Program-made: the position numbers and the translations under genes | In this document: one piece after another, positions 24,025 through 31,847 of the stretch | Position numbering within the stretch: the first letter of the stretch is position 1 | Layout of the letters: the number at the start of each line of letters is the position of its first letter | From: CBDBCU01 sp965203435 | GTDB lineage: Bacteria; Chloroflexota; Dehalococcoidia; Lucifugimonadales; UBA3495 | Length of the DNA stretch: 64,000 nucleotides | Assembly: GCA_965203435.1 (NCBI GenBank) | Contig: CBDBCU010000008.1 | Location: 248,001 to 312,000 of the forward strand | Direction: 5' to 3' | The notes under the pieces: generated by a model | Told to the model about the DNA's origin: nothing | What the model saw: only the letters and a program-made list of their open reading frames with translations | The model's database searches: none

Positions 24025-24819
24025 ATGCAGTTAAAGACTTTGCCGCCGGTTTTGCAGCCCGATGGCCGGGCCGTTGCCGTAGCCCAAGCCATCTACGGCG
24101 CCGCCCGGCCGCGCCGGTTAATCCTGTTCGGCTCCCGGGCCCGCGGCGATCACCGGGAGGATTCGGACATTGACATCCTTATTGTTACCGACGAGCCGGC
24201 GGCGGAATCCCACAAGGAAAAGGTATGCGCCGCCGCGGAGCGGTGCGCCGCCGCCCAGTATCAGCGCCCGGTGCCGGTGCAGCTGGTCTGGAATACGGCG
24301 GCGGAATATCGCCAGCGCCGCCGCACGGTCAATCATCTGGTAGCTCGCGCCATCGACGACGGAGTGCTTATGCCCGAAAACCTGGCGGATTATGACGACC
24401 CGGCGGAGGACGATTATTCCTACGAATGGACGGTGACTTCGGAACGCGTCCGCAACGCCGAGCAGCATTTGGATACTTTTCAGCTGCTGGCGGAGGGCGG
24501 GCGCAGCGACCGGATGCTGGGCAAGAACGCGCAGGAGGGAATGGAACACGCCTTGAAAGCGGTGATTTCCGCCGCCGGATCCCGCTATGAACGCACCCAC
24601 AACCTGCACCGCCTATTGCAACAGGCCCAAGCCGCCGATCCGGAACTGAACTTTGTCCCCCGCTCCGACTTCCGCGCTTTGCTGCAATACCGCCGCAGCG
24701 TTGACCACTATCCGCCCCAAGACCCGATGACCCATTCCCCCACTTACCGGGAGGATGTGGTGGCCGATTTGACCATCCTGCTGGAACGGGCGCGGCGGGA
24801 TTTGCCTCCGACGGCGTAA
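24025..24819 (+). CDS. fused MNT nucleotidyltransferase-HEPN protein (MntA-HepT-like)
   Basis: 264 aa. Residues 30-52 are RRLILFGSRARGDHREDSDIDILI, the minimal nucleotidyltransferase motif GSxxxxD...DxD. The C-terminal half (from ~135) is a HEPN helical bundle with GMEHALKAVISAAG and RYERTHNLHRLL, where R-x4-H is the usual RNase motif. In most bacteria these are separate MntA (antitoxin that AMPylates) and HepT (RNase toxin) proteins; here they are one chain. The start at 24025 is 6 nt after a TATCCT -10 box, so it may be leaderless. A fused protein could be self-regulated. Confidence 0.8.
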   Translation: MQLKTLPPVLQPDGRAVAVAQAIYGAARPRRLILFGSRARGDHREDSDIDILIVTDEPAAESHKEKVCAAAERCAAAQYQRPVPVQLVWNTAAEYRQRRRTVNHLVARAIDDGVLMPENLADYDDPAEDDYSYEWTVTSERVRNAEQHLDTFQLLAEGGRSDRMLGKNAQEGMEHALKAVISAAGSRYERTHNLHRLLQQAQAADPELNFVPRSDFRALLQYRRSVDHYPPQDPMTHSPTYREDVVADLTILLERARRDLPPTA

Positions 24820-24852
24820 AAAGCCGCCCTCCCGGCCGGGAGGGCGGCTTTT
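24819..24852. terminator. bidirectional intrinsic terminator
   Basis: Perfect palindrome AAAAGCCGCCCTCCCGG and its complement ending in TTTT. It starts at the stop codon of the MNT-HEPN gene and lies 30 bp from the stop of the convergent ferredoxin gene. Confidence 0.9.
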
Positions 24853-24881
24853 CGGTCTGGCCGGCGGGCCAAGGCTGCGGA

Positions 24882-25151
24882 CTACTTCCGTTTCAGGGCG
24901 TCCGGGCTGGTGGTCTTGAAGTAGTCGTAGTTCTTGGCGATGTAGGCTTCCCACTGGCCCGGAACGGCGTCCTCGGCAAAGATGGCCGTTACCGGGCAGA
25001 CCGGCTCGCAGGCGGCGCAGTCGATGCACTCGTCCGGGCTGATGTAGAACATATCGTCGTCGTCGGTGGTATAGATGCAGTCCACCGGGCAAACGTCCAC
25101 GCACGCGGCATCCTTTACGCCGACGCAGGGTTCGGTGATGATGTAAGTCAT
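24882..25151 (-). CDS. seven-iron ferredoxin (3Fe-4S/4Fe-4S)
   Basis: 89 aa starting MTYIITEPCVGVKDAACVDV at 25151 (GAGGAG upstream). Cys 9, 17 and 52 fit the 3Fe-4S cluster; Cys 21, 42, 45 and 48 fit the 4Fe-4S cluster. Cys 25 is extra, as in Azotobacter FdI-type proteins. The spacing C-x7-C-x3-CP and CxxCxxCxxxCP is fully conserved. It is a cytoplasmic low-potential electron carrier and a plausible partner for the KorAB-type oxidoreductase at 50212-52914, although not adjacent to it. Confidence 0.93.
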   Translation of the reverse strand: MTYIITEPCVGVKDAACVDVCPVDCIYTTDDDDMFYISPDECIDCAACEPVCPVTAIFAEDAVPGQWEAYIAKNYDYFKTTSPDALKRK

Positions 25152-25332
25152 TGCTCTGCTGCTCCTCTGACTGGCTGGGATAAGGGTCAAGCCCGCCGTG
25201 GGGCCGGGCTTTCCGGGATAATCGGGGGACGGCCCGGATAAGCCGGAAATAATTATAGCACAAACCGGGCGATTTGCAAGATAGGCCGGGCAAGTGGATT
25301 CCGGGCAATGGCATATACCTGATTAACCTGCC

Positions 25333-25580
25333 ACCGTCATTCCCGCGGCTCCTCTACCGTCCTTCCCGGTCACCCCCACCGTCATTCCCGCGCAAAGTGC
25401 CACCGCAACCGTCATTCCCGCGTAAGCGGGAATCCCGAACGGTACTGCCTTATAATGCCGCAGTCTTGGCAAGCCACTGCGGGATTCCCGCTTACGCGGG
25501 AATGACGGTAGGGGGCGGCCGGCAGTAGTCTTGTCTGACGCAGTACCGTTCGGGATTCCCGCTTACGCGGGAAGGACGGT
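25333..25580. repeat. cluster of REP-type inverted repeats
   Basis: Three truncated left arms, a full palindrome (about 25410-25509) and an extra right arm ending at 25580. It fills most of the 511-bp gap 25152-25662, in which no gene is seen. Confidence 0.85.
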
Positions 25581-25662
25581 GGTGGATCCGGGAAGGAAGG
25601 TTTTGTGCCATTGCCTTGGCCCGCTTTATAGGCAATTGCCCCGGCCCGCCGCCCATCCCCCC

Positions 25663-26103
25663 CTACAGGGCCATGCCGTAGGTGCGTTTTTTGATGGACA
25701 GGTTGACAAAGGTTTCGTGGCGCTGGACGCCCGGAATGTGGCCGATTTTGCCGGTGAGAAACTGCCCCAGGCTTTCGGTGGATTCCAGGCCGGCCCAGAC
25801 GAATACATCGTAGGGGCCGGTGGTGACGGCCACATAGTGGACTTCGGGCAGGTCAATCAGGGCTTCGGCGACGGAGCTGGAGGTGCCGGGGCCGGTTTCG
25901 ATGCCAATCAGGGCGGTGGTGGAATAGCCCAGCTTTTCCAGATTGGGGACGGCGACCACCCGCACCACATCGTCGTCCAGCAGTTTTTTCAGGCGGCGGC
26001 GCACCGTGCCCTCGCTGACCCCGGCGTCCCGGGCGATTTTGGCGTTGGAGGCCCGCCCGTCCCGTTGCAGCAGGGCGATAAGTTTCTGGTCTAAATCGTC
26101 CAT
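25663..26103 (-). CDS. Lrp/AsnC-family transcriptional regulator
   Basis: 146 aa. Residues 1-50, MDDLDQKLIALLQRDGRASN AKIARDAGVSEGTVRRRLKK, form the AsnC-type winged HTH. The C-terminal half (LGYSTTALIGIETGPG, VHYVAVTTGPYDVFVWAGLE) is the RAM ligand-binding domain. Such regulators form octamers and sense amino acids or other small metabolites. An AGGAG lies upstream of the ATG. The target cannot be deduced; neighbours are repeats and an HTH protein. Confidence 0.93.
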   Translation of the reverse strand: MDDLDQKLIALLQRDGRASNAKIARDAGVSEGTVRRRLKKLLDDDVVRVVAVPNLEKLGYSTTALIGIETGPGTSSSVAEALIDLPEVHYVAVTTGPYDVFVWAGLESTESLGQFLTGKIGHIPGVQRHETFVNLSIKKRTYGMAL

Positions 26104-26247
26104 TGCGCGGCAATGCTCCTGTTTTCCAAAGAGTTGGCGGCCTAATCATAAAGCCGCCGCCGGCCGCTGTCAACATTGATTTGGCGATTCGGCGAATGAA
26201 TTAAACCGGGCAATTGCCGGTAAGAAACCGGCAATTCCGTCCCCTCT

Positions 26248-26452
26248 ACCGTCATTCCCGCGCCCTCTTTACCGTCATTCCCGGCCCCCCCTACCGTCAT
26301 TCCCGCGTAAGCGGGAATCCGGCGGTGGCTTGCCGAGATGCGGCATCATAAGGCATCACCGTTCGGGATTCCCGCTTACGCGGGAATGACGGTGGCGGCG
26401 GCCGGACTCCGTCCGGCCATGCTTGGATTCCCCCTGGCGCGGGAAGGATGGT
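26248..26452. repeat. REP-type inverted repeats, one complete and several partial
   Basis: Two truncated left arms (from 26248 and ~26270), a full palindrome ending at 26393 and a degenerate right arm at 26427-26452. It occupies the 447-bp gap before the HTH gene. TTAAAAT at 26506-26512 may be that gene's -10 box. Confidence 0.85.
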
Positions 26453-26550
26453 AGAGGGGCAGCGGCAAAGATGGCACTGGGGGGTAGTCCGGTATATGCC
26501 GTTGTGTTAAAATGGCCGCCGCCAAACAGCCCACCGTGCGGAGGCAATCA

Positions 26551-26952
26551 GTGGAAAGGGTAACTATTCAGGAAGCCTCGTACCGACTGAACCTGTCTCA
26601 GGCCGAAATCCGCCGCTACATTCGCGAGGGACGCCTGCACGCTTGGCGACAGGGCGGGGCCCACGGCCGTACCTGGCTGGTGGAACTGCCGCCGGAGGGC
26701 TGGCGGGACGACGCCAAATCCCGTTATGAGGAAATGGCCCGGCAAATGCCGGTCTGGTGGTGGCCCACGGAGGCCAAGGCGGGCTATGTCCACTATGTGG
26801 CCGATGTGGGCATTGAGGAAACCGTGCCGGTTTTTCTCTGCGGCCTGGTCAGCGAAAACATCTGGACGGCCGAGGGCTTTACCGCCGCCGACTGTTGCCC
26901 CCATTGCCTACAAAAGGCTCAGCAACAGGGCTTGCCGTCGGCCTTGCCCTAG
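26551..26952 (+). CDS. excisionase/MerR-like HTH protein (133 aa)
   Basis: The start is a GTG at 26551 with GGAGG 7 nt upstream. Residues ~4-40, VTIQEASYRLNLSQAEIRRYIREGRLHAW, are the winged-helix DNA-binding motif of MerR/excisionase (HTH_17) proteins. The rest contains YVADVGIEETVPVFLCGL and a CCPHC motif near the C-terminus, which could bind zinc. There is no integrase nearby, so it is more likely a regulator than a recombination directionality factor. Confidence 0.6.
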   Translation: MERVTIQEASYRLNLSQAEIRRYIREGRLHAWRQGGAHGRTWLVELPPEGWRDDAKSRYEEMARQMPVWWWPTEAKAGYVHYVADVGIEETVPVFLCGLVSENIWTAEGFTAADCCPHCLQKAQQQGLPSALP

Positions 26953-26973
26953 CCGCGCCGCCTAGGGGGGAGC

Positions 26974-27225
26974 GGATTCAAACATGGATAAACCGGATAG
27001 ACAGGATTTTGGGTCGGTATAGAACGGCGCTGGCGGCCACTCCACCGTCATTCCCGCGTAAGCGGGAATCCCTAACGGTATTGCCTTATAATGCCGCAGT
27101 CTTGGCTAGCCACTGCGGGATTCCCGCGTAAGCGGGAATGACGGTAGGGGAGCCGCCGCCGCCCCATCCGCTCATCCTGAAACCAGTTGCCATTTTTCCG
27201 CTCATCCTGAACTTGTTGAAGGATG
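26974..27225. repeat. composite of three repeat families
   Basis: In order: half of the ACATGGATAGACAGGAT element (26974-27039), a complete REP-type palindrome (27044-27145) and two GTTCAGGATGAGCGG-type units (27167-27225). The junctions resemble those at 3641-3790. It fills most of the 413-bp gap 26953-27365. Confidence 0.85.
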
Positions 27226-27291
27226 GGATGCTGGCGGGAAACGGAAAAATTGATTTTGGAAATTGCCGCAAATAACCCCCCTTGCGACCTA

Positions 27292-27320
27292 TTGACAAAC
27301 CTTGTACCCTTGCTTACAAT
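27292..27320 (+). promoter_or_regulatory. near-consensus promoter of the frameshifted secreted-protein gene
   Basis: TTGACA (27292-27297), a 17-bp spacer and TACAAT (27315-27320). AAAGGAGG lies 7 nt before the ATG at 27366. A strong promoter and RBS on a broken gene argue that the gene is still used or was broken recently. Confidence 0.75.
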
Positions 27321-27365
27321 TTTCCCCAATGGCAAGCCCCAACCCTATGTAAAGGAGGCGTTTCT

Positions 27366-28311
27366 ATGCTCAAGCCTTGGCTTGTCCTGCCTTTCTTAAT
27401 CCTGTTGCTAAGCGTTTCTGGGGGGGGGGTATCAGGATGCTCAAGCCCGGAGCATCCCCTGGGATTGCACCGATTGGCAAGCCTTTGCCCACGCCGACCG
27501 GACTACGTCCATCCTGGAATCCCTGGCCGAAAACCGGGGCAAGACCCTCTACTGCGGCATCGACCAGTCCGACACCTTTGCCAAGGCCGAAACCTGGGCG
27601 GCCGGCAAAGACCGCAACGAACGGGATGACACCGTCTATTTCGGGGAACGCGGCCAATTCCGGGGTTTCATCGCCGCCCAAGAGGGTTATCTGACCGAGG
27701 GGGAATCCGGCGTTACCGGGGTCAGCATTGACCGCATTTTTGAGTTTCCGAGGGAGGAACGGCGGCGCACCAAGCGGGTCAAACGGATTGAGGTTGGCAC
27801 TACCCTCCCCGATGACGCCGCCGCGAGCTGCGGGCAGGTGAACGGCCTGATTTGCTCGGAGCCGGGCGGCGAAAGCACTTTTTTTGTCGCCGCCGGTTAT
27901 GGGGAGGCGCAACGGGATGCCCGGCGCGCGCAGGCGGGCTTTAATGCTGATAATCGGCGGATCAACTGGGAAACGCAGGCTATAACGAATGTGTCGGATC
28001 CGAACAACCCTACCACCGCCGGCACTGCGCGTCCCACCGCCGCCGGATGGCAGGCGTTGGCGGAAATGGCGGCCACCGCAACTTGCCGGGCCCGCGGCGC
28101 CCGGTATGTCGCCGGCAGCGCGGCTTTTGGCAAAGGCCACGACGGCAATCAGCCCGCCGCCAATTCGGCGGAGTGGACCGGGGTCGGCTTGGGCTGGTTT
28201 TACACCTATCGAGTGGCTCAAGGCAACCCTAACGCCAGGGCCTACCAAGCCCGGCAAAGCCGTACTTGGACGGCCACCTGCAAGAAAACCATCCGCCGCA
28301 CCCGGAAGTAG
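27366..28311 (+). pseudogene. paralogue of the 3906 secreted protein, out of frame at a G10 tract (candidate phase-variable gene)
   Basis: The ATG at 27366 encodes MLKPWLVLPFLILLLSVSGG, a signal peptide, and then enters ten consecutive Gs at 27420-27429. Read as is, the frame goes wrong. Removing one G gives YQDAQA-R-SIPWDCTDWQAF and an uninterrupted frame to TAG at 28311, which matches the 3906 protein closely over ~120 residues. The tail RTWTATCKKTIRRTRK also matches; the centre (residues ~150-260) differs. The intact paralogue has G9 at the identical place. Promoter and RBS are strong. Interpretations are phase variation by slipped-strand mispairing (OFF state), real decay, or a homopolymer base-call error. 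Confidence 0.8.
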
Positions 28312-28336
28312 GGGATTGGCATAGGGTATTCATTCC

Positions 28337-28369
28337 GCTCGTCCTTCAACCAGTTCAGGATGAGCGGAA
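28337..28369. repeat. single GTTCAGGATGAGCGG-type repeat
   Basis: One unit (CCTTCAACCAGTTCAGGATG) after the G10 gene. The rest of 28312-28588 holds two possible -10 boxes (TATAAT at 28495-28500 and 28551-28556) that could drive the GHKL gene. Confidence 0.7.
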
Positions 28370-28588
28370 TGAATATCGATGCCATAACCGGAAACCTTTG
28401 CCGTCCTTCCCGGCTTTGCCGGGGGAGGGCGGCGATAGGTTCGTCAGGTATATGCAATGGTCATGGGGATTTTGCCCGCCGGGGAACAATGCCCTATAAT
28501 AGAAACCGAATCCGCCGCCTTAAAGGCTTTCCAAAGCGCCGGTTAGGGTTTATAATGGCGGAAAGGGCGCGGTCAGCGCGGCGGAGGA

Positions 28589-29478
28589 TTGAGCGTATCA
28601 ATCAATCCGATTAGGGCGGCGGCAAAGTTGGCGGAACAAATCAGGATAGCCCCGGCAAAGTTAAACACGGTTCAGGATGTGGATCCCTTTATCGCCCCGG
28701 GACTGATGGCTATGGATTTCTCTGCAACCACTGGCGTCCGCCCGGCGGGAAGGTAGGGTCGCTGGCGGTGTTGGAAGGGCAGGGACGGCCAGGGGATGGC
28801 CGCCCTATAGCGTTAATCCCGCCGCAAAGCCCGAAAGTAATCGCTTGCTGGCAGGCATCCGGAGTAAGGGATGCCCTGCGGGAGTTTTGCCGTTGGCCCG
28901 AAACCGCCGGCGCGCCCGTCCTACCGCAAAGCCGGTCGCTGAAGCCGATAGTGCGCTGTTGCCACTTTCGGGATGCGTCGGATGTGGAGCGGATGTTGGC
29001 GGAAATGGAATACAGCTTTAGCGCCGTTTTGGGCGGCTACGCCAGTTTGTTGGATAATGTGGGCGAAACTTTCACCGAACTGATAACCAACGTGATTTAT
29101 CACGCTGACAGCAACGGCGGCTTTGCTCTGGCCCAATACTGCGAATATGCCGCCGGGCCGGCTATCGAACTGGCTGTTGCCGACGCCGGCATCGGCATCA
29201 GGAACTCCCTGGCCAAAGCGCCGGCCTTTGCCGACATTGACTCCGATTGCGCTGCCATCCGGCTGGCAATGGCCGAGGGCGTAACTTCCGCAGGAGATAA
29301 ATACCGGGGGGTTGGCCTGGGTTATGTGGCGGCTAATACGCAACTGGAACCGAGTCGCACCCTGGCAATCCGCTCCGGCAGTGGTATAATTACCTTGTCC
29401 GGCAACGGCGCAATCCAAGAGGAAACTTCGCCAACAGCCTATCCGGGTACGCTCGTCGGCGTAACTATACCTCTGTAA
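28589..29478 (+). pseudogene. GHKL-type ATPase (anti-sigma/HSP90-like fold) gene with a probable frameshift
   Basis: From 29478 back to 28768 an intact frame encodes a GHKL ATPase: LLDNVGETFTELITNVIYHA (N-box), VADAGIGI (G1 box) and GDKYRGVGLGYV (G2). A coding-looking stretch in another frame, 28589-28756, reads LNTVQDVDPFIAPGLMAMDF and ends at TAG. The ATPase frame continues directly after it (VGSLAVLEGQ), as if one G were missing near 28752. The two together would give a full-length protein. If the break is real, the intact product starts at GTG 28768 (236 aa) and keeps the ATPase core. The upstream start (TTG 28589 or 28628) is uncertain. It pairs with the DUF4325 gene 44 bp downstream. 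Confidence 0.6.
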
Positions 29479-29522
29479 ATTGCCCCCCAGGGAAACCGGC
29501 CGAGGGAGCCGGGGGAGTGTAT

Positions 29523-29909
29523 ATGGCGGAAGTAAAAGTATTCGAGTTGGGAAACTTTGGCAGCTCCAACGCTACCCGGGAAAAAGGCCGCGCCGTGTTC
29601 AGCCAACTCCAGAACGAATGGGAGCGGCAACCGGCGGCGCGCCCGGAGCTGATTGTGGACTGGAGCGGCGTGAATCTCGCCAGTCCGTCCTTTATCGACG
29701 AGTTTATCGGCCTGCTTTGTCCGGAGGGGGAAAGCCGTTCCCGGGGAGAGGGCATCATTTTCGCCGGCAGCAACGACTACATCACCCAGCAAATCCACGC
29801 CATCCTGCTGCGGCGAGGGCGGGAAATACGGCACGCCAAGACGCTGGATGACGCCTTAACCGGGCAAGCTATCGGCCGGCTGGGGAAACGCATTATGCGG
29901 GCTGGATAA
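29523..29909 (+). CDS. DUF4325 (STAS-like) protein
   Basis: 128 aa starting at the ATG at 29523 (GGGGGAG 6 nt upstream). The core LIVDWSGVNLASPSFIDEFI GLL is the DUF4325 signature: an Asp-rich strand followed by SxSFxDEF, as in STAS/anti-anti-sigma folds. DUF4325 proteins are commonly encoded next to GHKL ATPases, as here, where they may form a partner-switching or nucleotide-sensing pair. No sigma factor is adjacent, so the target is unknown. Confidence 0.75.
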   Translation: MAEVKVFELGNFGSSNATREKGRAVFSQLQNEWERQPAARPELIVDWSGVNLASPSFIDEFIGLLCPEGESRSRGEGIIFAGSNDYITQQIHAILLRRGREIRHAKTLDDALTGQAIGRLGKRIMRAG

Positions 29910-29919
29910 GCCATCCCGC

Positions 29920-30007
29920 TGGCGGAGGGAGTGGGATTCGAACCCACGATACCCGGAGGTATAGCGGCTTTCAAGACCGCCGCAATCGTCCACTCTGCCA
30001 TCCCTCC
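29920..30007 (-). tRNA. tRNA-Ser (anticodon UGA)
   Basis: The minus strand gives acceptor GGAGGGA paired with TCCCTCC, a G discriminator and encoded CCA (29920-29922). The anticodon loop CTTGAAA has UGA, reading UCA serine codons. A long variable arm (TACCTCCGGGTA) is present, as expected for tRNA-Ser, and the T-loop is GGTTCGAATCC. Total length with CCA is 88 nt. Confidence 0.97.
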
Positions 30008-30076
30008 GTCCCCTATTCTAGCCCCTGGCGCAGACTTTTTCATCCGGATAGACCGAACCCCGGCTTGCCCCTAGGC

Positions 30077-30150
30077 CGCTCATCCTGAACTGGTTGAAGG
30101 ATGTAGGCCCGGTGCCGGCAACCCGCTCATCCTGAACTGGTTGAAGGATG
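30077..30150. repeat. two GTTCAGGATGAGCGG-type repeats, inverted orientation
   Basis: Two direct copies of CTCATCCTGAACTGGTTGAA between tRNA-Ser and the stop of the CMD-family gene. Confidence 0.8.
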
Positions 30151-30156
30151 AAGGCC

Positions 30157-30714
30157 CTACACCGGCAACAACGGCTCCGCGGACGGGCCGGCCAGCGGCA
30201 AATCCACCGCATTGGCGTTAAAAGCCAGCAGCGCATAAAAGCCCATCAGGGTAATCAATTCCACCACCCCCTGCACGCCGAACTGCGCCAGCGCCGCGTT
30301 GAAAGCGGCCGCGCTGACCCGGCGGTGGGCGAAAAACTCCCGGCCCAGGTTGATTACGGCGGCCTCAGTTGCCGACAAGGGCGGCAGGGGTTGATTGTCC
30401 CGCAAAGCGTCCACCAGGGCATCGCTCAAGCCGGCCTGCCGGCCCAGGGCGGCGTGGGCATTCCAGATGTAGGGACAATCCTGGCAGCGGGCGGTGGTCA
30501 GCATCGCCAATTCCCGGGCCGCCGGCGGCAGGATAGATTCGTTGCGGACATACTCAAAGAGGGGGATAGCCCGGCGGGCCAGTTCCGGGCTGTTTTTGAG
30601 GATGGACATGGGGCCAGTGCCAATGCCGCCCGGCCCGGAACTCACTGCATCAAAGGTAGCCCGCAATTCCTCCGGGACGCTTTCCCGGGTAACGGGCGGT
30701 ATCCGCCGCGTCAT
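30157..30714 (-). CDS. carboxymuconolactone decarboxylase-family protein (AhpD-like)
   Basis: 185 aa from the ATG at 30714 (TGGAGG upstream). The helical CMD fold includes REL AMLTTARCQDCPYIWNAHAALGRQAG, in which ExxxxxxxxxxCxxCxxxxxH is the redox/proton-relay motif of AhpD-like proteins. Members act as peroxidase adaptors or in ring-cleavage pathways. The CxxC suggests a thiol redox role. It has no clear pathway neighbours. Confidence 0.88.
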   Translation of the reverse strand: MTRRIPPVTRESVPEELRATFDAVSSGPGGIGTGPMSILKNSPELARRAIPLFEYVRNESILPPAARELAMLTTARCQDCPYIWNAHAALGRQAGLSDALVDALRDNQPLPPLSATEAAVINLGREFFAHRRVSAAAFNAALAQFGVQGVVELITLMGFYALLAFNANAVDLPLAGPSAEPLLPV

Positions 30715-30804
30715 AACGCTGCCTCCAGCAATCCTGATTTTCCCGCCCATTATACCCTATTCAACCGGCCCGCCGCCGCCGCCATCCGGCCCGAAAACCC
30801 CGGT

Positions 30805-31455
30805 TCAACCCGTCCCCCATTCTGGCCGCGCCCACCATTCCTGCACCCGTTCCCGCAGGACGGCCCAATGGTCGCCCAGGGCGGCCTTTTCTCCGGCGGT
30901 CAGCTGGCCGTAGTATTTGCCGTGCGGGGGGAAGTACCAGAGGGGGAATACCCAGAACCCCGGGGGATGCGGGCCGGGCGGCGGCTCGGCGGCGATGATG
31001 CCCTGGCCGCCGGCTACTTCCCAGGATTTCAGCAGTCGGCCGCCGTGGGCAATAGCCAGGGCTTCGACCCAGGCGGCTTGCCGTTCCGGGCCGGCGTAGG
31101 GATGCAGTAGTTCCAGCAGGCGGCGGCGGCGTTCGGCGTCATCGGCGGCCGGGCCGGCAAAGCGATGGGTGTAGCGGCTTTCCCACGCCGGCCCTAATAT
31201 CGGCACGACCAACCCGCCATCGGTGGCGATGACCGGCAGGGCGGTTTGCTGGGACCATTGGATGGCCTTGTCCGCCGCGATTTGGTAGTGGGTTTCTCCG
31301 GTTTCCGGCGGGTCGAAGGCGGCCAAGCCCACCGCGGCCGGCGTTACTGGGGACAGCGGCAAGCCGGCCAGCAGCTGCCGCAAAGCCGCCTGCTTGGCCG
31401 GATTGCCGGTTGCCAGCAGGATGGGGGCGGCGGCGTTTTTATCGGTTGCCATCAT
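30805..31455 (-). CDS. non-canonical purine NTP pyrophosphatase-like (Ham1/ITPase fold)
   Basis: About 216 aa. It begins PILLATGNPAKQAALRQLL, the substrate-binding T/SxNxxK motif of Ham1/RdgB ITPases, followed by TALPVIATDGGLVVPILGPA with the catalytic Asp. Such enzymes hydrolyse XTP/dITP to monophosphates. The remainder diverges and ends in a Trp-rich segment, so substrate is uncertain. Its start overlaps the stop of the HEPN-like gene upstream (ATGATG context; the start may be 31455 or 31452), so it is the last gene of a three-gene operon. Confidence 0.7.
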   Translation of the reverse strand: MMATDKNAAAPILLATGNPAKQAALRQLLAGLPLSPVTPAAVGLAAFDPPETGETHYQIAADKAIQWSQQTALPVIATDGGLVVPILGPAWESRYTHRFAGPAADDAERRRRLLELLHPYAGPERQAAWVEALAIAHGGRLLKSWEVAGGQGIIAAEPPPGPHPPGFWVFPLWYFPPHGKYYGQLTAGEKAALGDHWAVLRERVQEWWARPEWGTG

Positions 31456-31847
31456 TCCGCCGCCGCCCCGGCCAGCCTTTCGGCGTCCTGGATGTAGTCC
31501 CGGGTGCCTCGGATTTCCGCCATCAAACGATCCTCCGGTTCGCACTCGCCGCGATAGAAACACTCGCCGTGCAGAAATTTCTGTCGTTCCACGTAAGTCT
31601 GCCACAAGGGGGCCAGGGCCGGGTCAACCTGGCTCAAGCGGCGAAGGTCCTGGTAAGTATGGCCGGAGGTGCCGGGTTCATGGCCGGTGCGGGCCACCAG
31701 CAGGGCATCGGTAGCCCGCTTGGTAGCCCCCCACGCCTTTTCCGCCGCATTCCGCAGCTTGCCGGCCGCCGCCTGCTCCAAGGCATCGGCATACAGCTCC
31801 CGGGCGTCGGCAAAGAGAAACCTTACCCGTTCCGGTTTCTGCATCAT
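31452..31847 (-). CDS. HEPN-like helical protein, single domain (131 aa)
   Basis: The pattern ADARELYADALEQAAAGKLRNAAEKAWGATKRATDALLVART matches each half of the two-domain protein encoded just upstream (LDLLEQGQLREAAAQAWAAALTATNALILSRTG). The family resembles HEPN/PaREP1 helical bundles. It overlaps both neighbours by ATGA-type junctions, implying translational coupling. No catalytic RxxxxH is evident. The function is unknown. Confidence 0.6.
   Translation of the reverse strand: MMQKPERVRFLFADARELYADALEQAAAGKLRNAAEKAWGATKRATDALLVARTGHEPGTSGHTYQDLRRLSQVDPALAPLWQTYVERQKFLHGECFYRGECEPEDRLMAEIRGTRDYIQDAERLAGAAAE

Noticed and set aside
26551..26952. Excisionase of an integrated element, implying a prophage or genomic island boundary
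   Set aside because: There is no integrase, no phage genes and no direct repeat att sites at the only tRNA (29920-30007). The HTH type is also used by ordinary regulators.
28555..28614. Small peptide MAERARSARRRIERINQSD after a TATAAT box
   Set aside because: It overlaps a better coding frame of the GHKL gene (VDPFIAPGLMAMDF) and has no RBS or conservation evidence. A leader peptide cannot be excluded but is not supported.
29920..30007. tRNA-Ser as an integration site
   Set aside because: I looked for a repeated copy of the tRNA 3' end within the window and saw none.
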